From assembly GCA_905221605.1 (NCBI GenBank), contig CAJNDS010002446.1, forward strand, positions 1,251,922 to 1,286,921: a stretch of 35,000 bases of DNA, written 5' to 3'. The stretch is from Symbiodinium natans. Its lineage: Eukaryota; Sar; Dinophyceae; Suessiales; Symbiodiniaceae. The stretch's first letter is position 1. The number at the start of each line of letters is the position of its first letter. The notes beneath the pieces were generated by a model that did no database searches, had not been told where the DNA came from, and saw nothing but the letters and a program-made list of their open reading frames with translations. Below are positions 34,690 through 35,000 of this stretch, piece by piece. Position numbers and translations under genes: made by a program.

Positions 34690-35000
34690 AAAATGATTCG
34701 ATTGTTTGTTTGTTTGCTTGTTGTTTGTTGTTTGTTGTTCGTTGTTTGTTGTTTGCTGCTTGTTGCTTGTTGCTTGTTGCTTGTTGTTCGTTGTTGTTTG
34801 TTGTTCGTTGTTATTTGTTGTTTGTTGTTTGTTTTTAGTTTGTTGTTTGTTGTTTGTCGTTCGTTGTTCGTTGTTTGTTGTTTGTTGTTTGTTTTTTGTT
34901 GCTTGTTGCTTGTTGATTGTTGCTTGTTGCTTGTTGCTTGTTGCTCGTTGTTGTTTGTTGTTTGATGGTTGTTGTTTGTTGTTCGTTGTTGTTTGTCGTT
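34690..35000 (+). repeat. TTG/TTTG-rich simple repeat, running off the window
   Basis: Mostly TTGTTTG and TTGCTTG words. The Leu/Val/Cys-rich frame 34681-34965 is an artefact. A GATGA-rich stretch (34605-34680) precedes it. Confidence 0.85.

Noticed and set aside
34681-34965. Leu/Val/Cys-rich 94-aa ORF
   Set aside because: Produced by the TTG/TTTG simple repeat, not a membrane protein.
1-35000. Plant nuclear DNA, because of TTTAGGG
   Set aside because: Dense two-way interstitial arrays with short GC-rich exon-like segments and a half-tRNA primed element fit a dinoflagellate better; not fully excluded.

Overview
The window looks like nuclear DNA of a dinoflagellate (an alveolate alga); I put this at about 0.7. 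Telomere-type TTTAGGG repeats occur throughout, about 65-70 separate blocks by my count, in both orientations. Between them lie short (about 60-150 bp) coding-like segments, nearly all best read on the + strand. There is also a copia-like LTR element, many small inverted-repeat elements, and micro- and minisatellites. TTTAGGG telomeres also occur in plants and other algae, so the assignment rests on the overall pattern. No rRNA, tRNA, CRISPR array or bacterial feature was seen.

1-8046: telomeric-repeat blocks alternate with exon-like fragments (for example 2187-2303, 3404-3490, 4862-4975, 6402-6515). Inverted-repeat elements lie at 243-327, 3013-3092, 3921-4096 and 7312-7647. An inverted duplication links 5266-5350 with 6106-6181. 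The stretch ends in the longest pure CCCTAAA block, 7797-8046.

8047-16910: an 8.86 kb element inserted in that CCCTAAA block. It has two 287-bp direct terminal repeats, identical by eye, that begin TG and end TA. It is flanked on both sides by CCCTA. A 12-nt primer-binding site matching the anticodon arm of initiator tRNA-Met abuts the left repeat, and a polypurine tract abuts the right one. This is LTR-retrotransposon (copia-like) architecture, yet I can find no protease, integrase, reverse transcriptase or RNase H. Instead it carries two long overlapping ORFs (899 and about 1,755 aa) full of RNA-metabolism modules: a WW domain, an S1-like domain, two PABP-type MLLE domains that straddle the ORF junction, six CCCH zinc fingers and a SAM-like domain. 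This is the best candidate for an undescribed system: a large non-autonomous retroelement, or a captured RNA-binding polyprotein, seated in telomeric repeats.

16911-31500: again telomeric blocks and + strand exon-like fragments, with more small inverted-repeat elements and minisatellites (20219-20350, 21399-21890). I infer that the window is one or more multi-exon + strand genes whose introns are largely TTTAGGG/CCCTAAA repeats; none of the fragments could be assigned to a named family.

31500-35000: mostly simple sequence: a GGTAGTGG-type G-rich tract, two (GTA)n microsatellites flanking a 40-bp minisatellite, a few more exon-like fragments, and a TTG/TTTG-rich tail running off the window.
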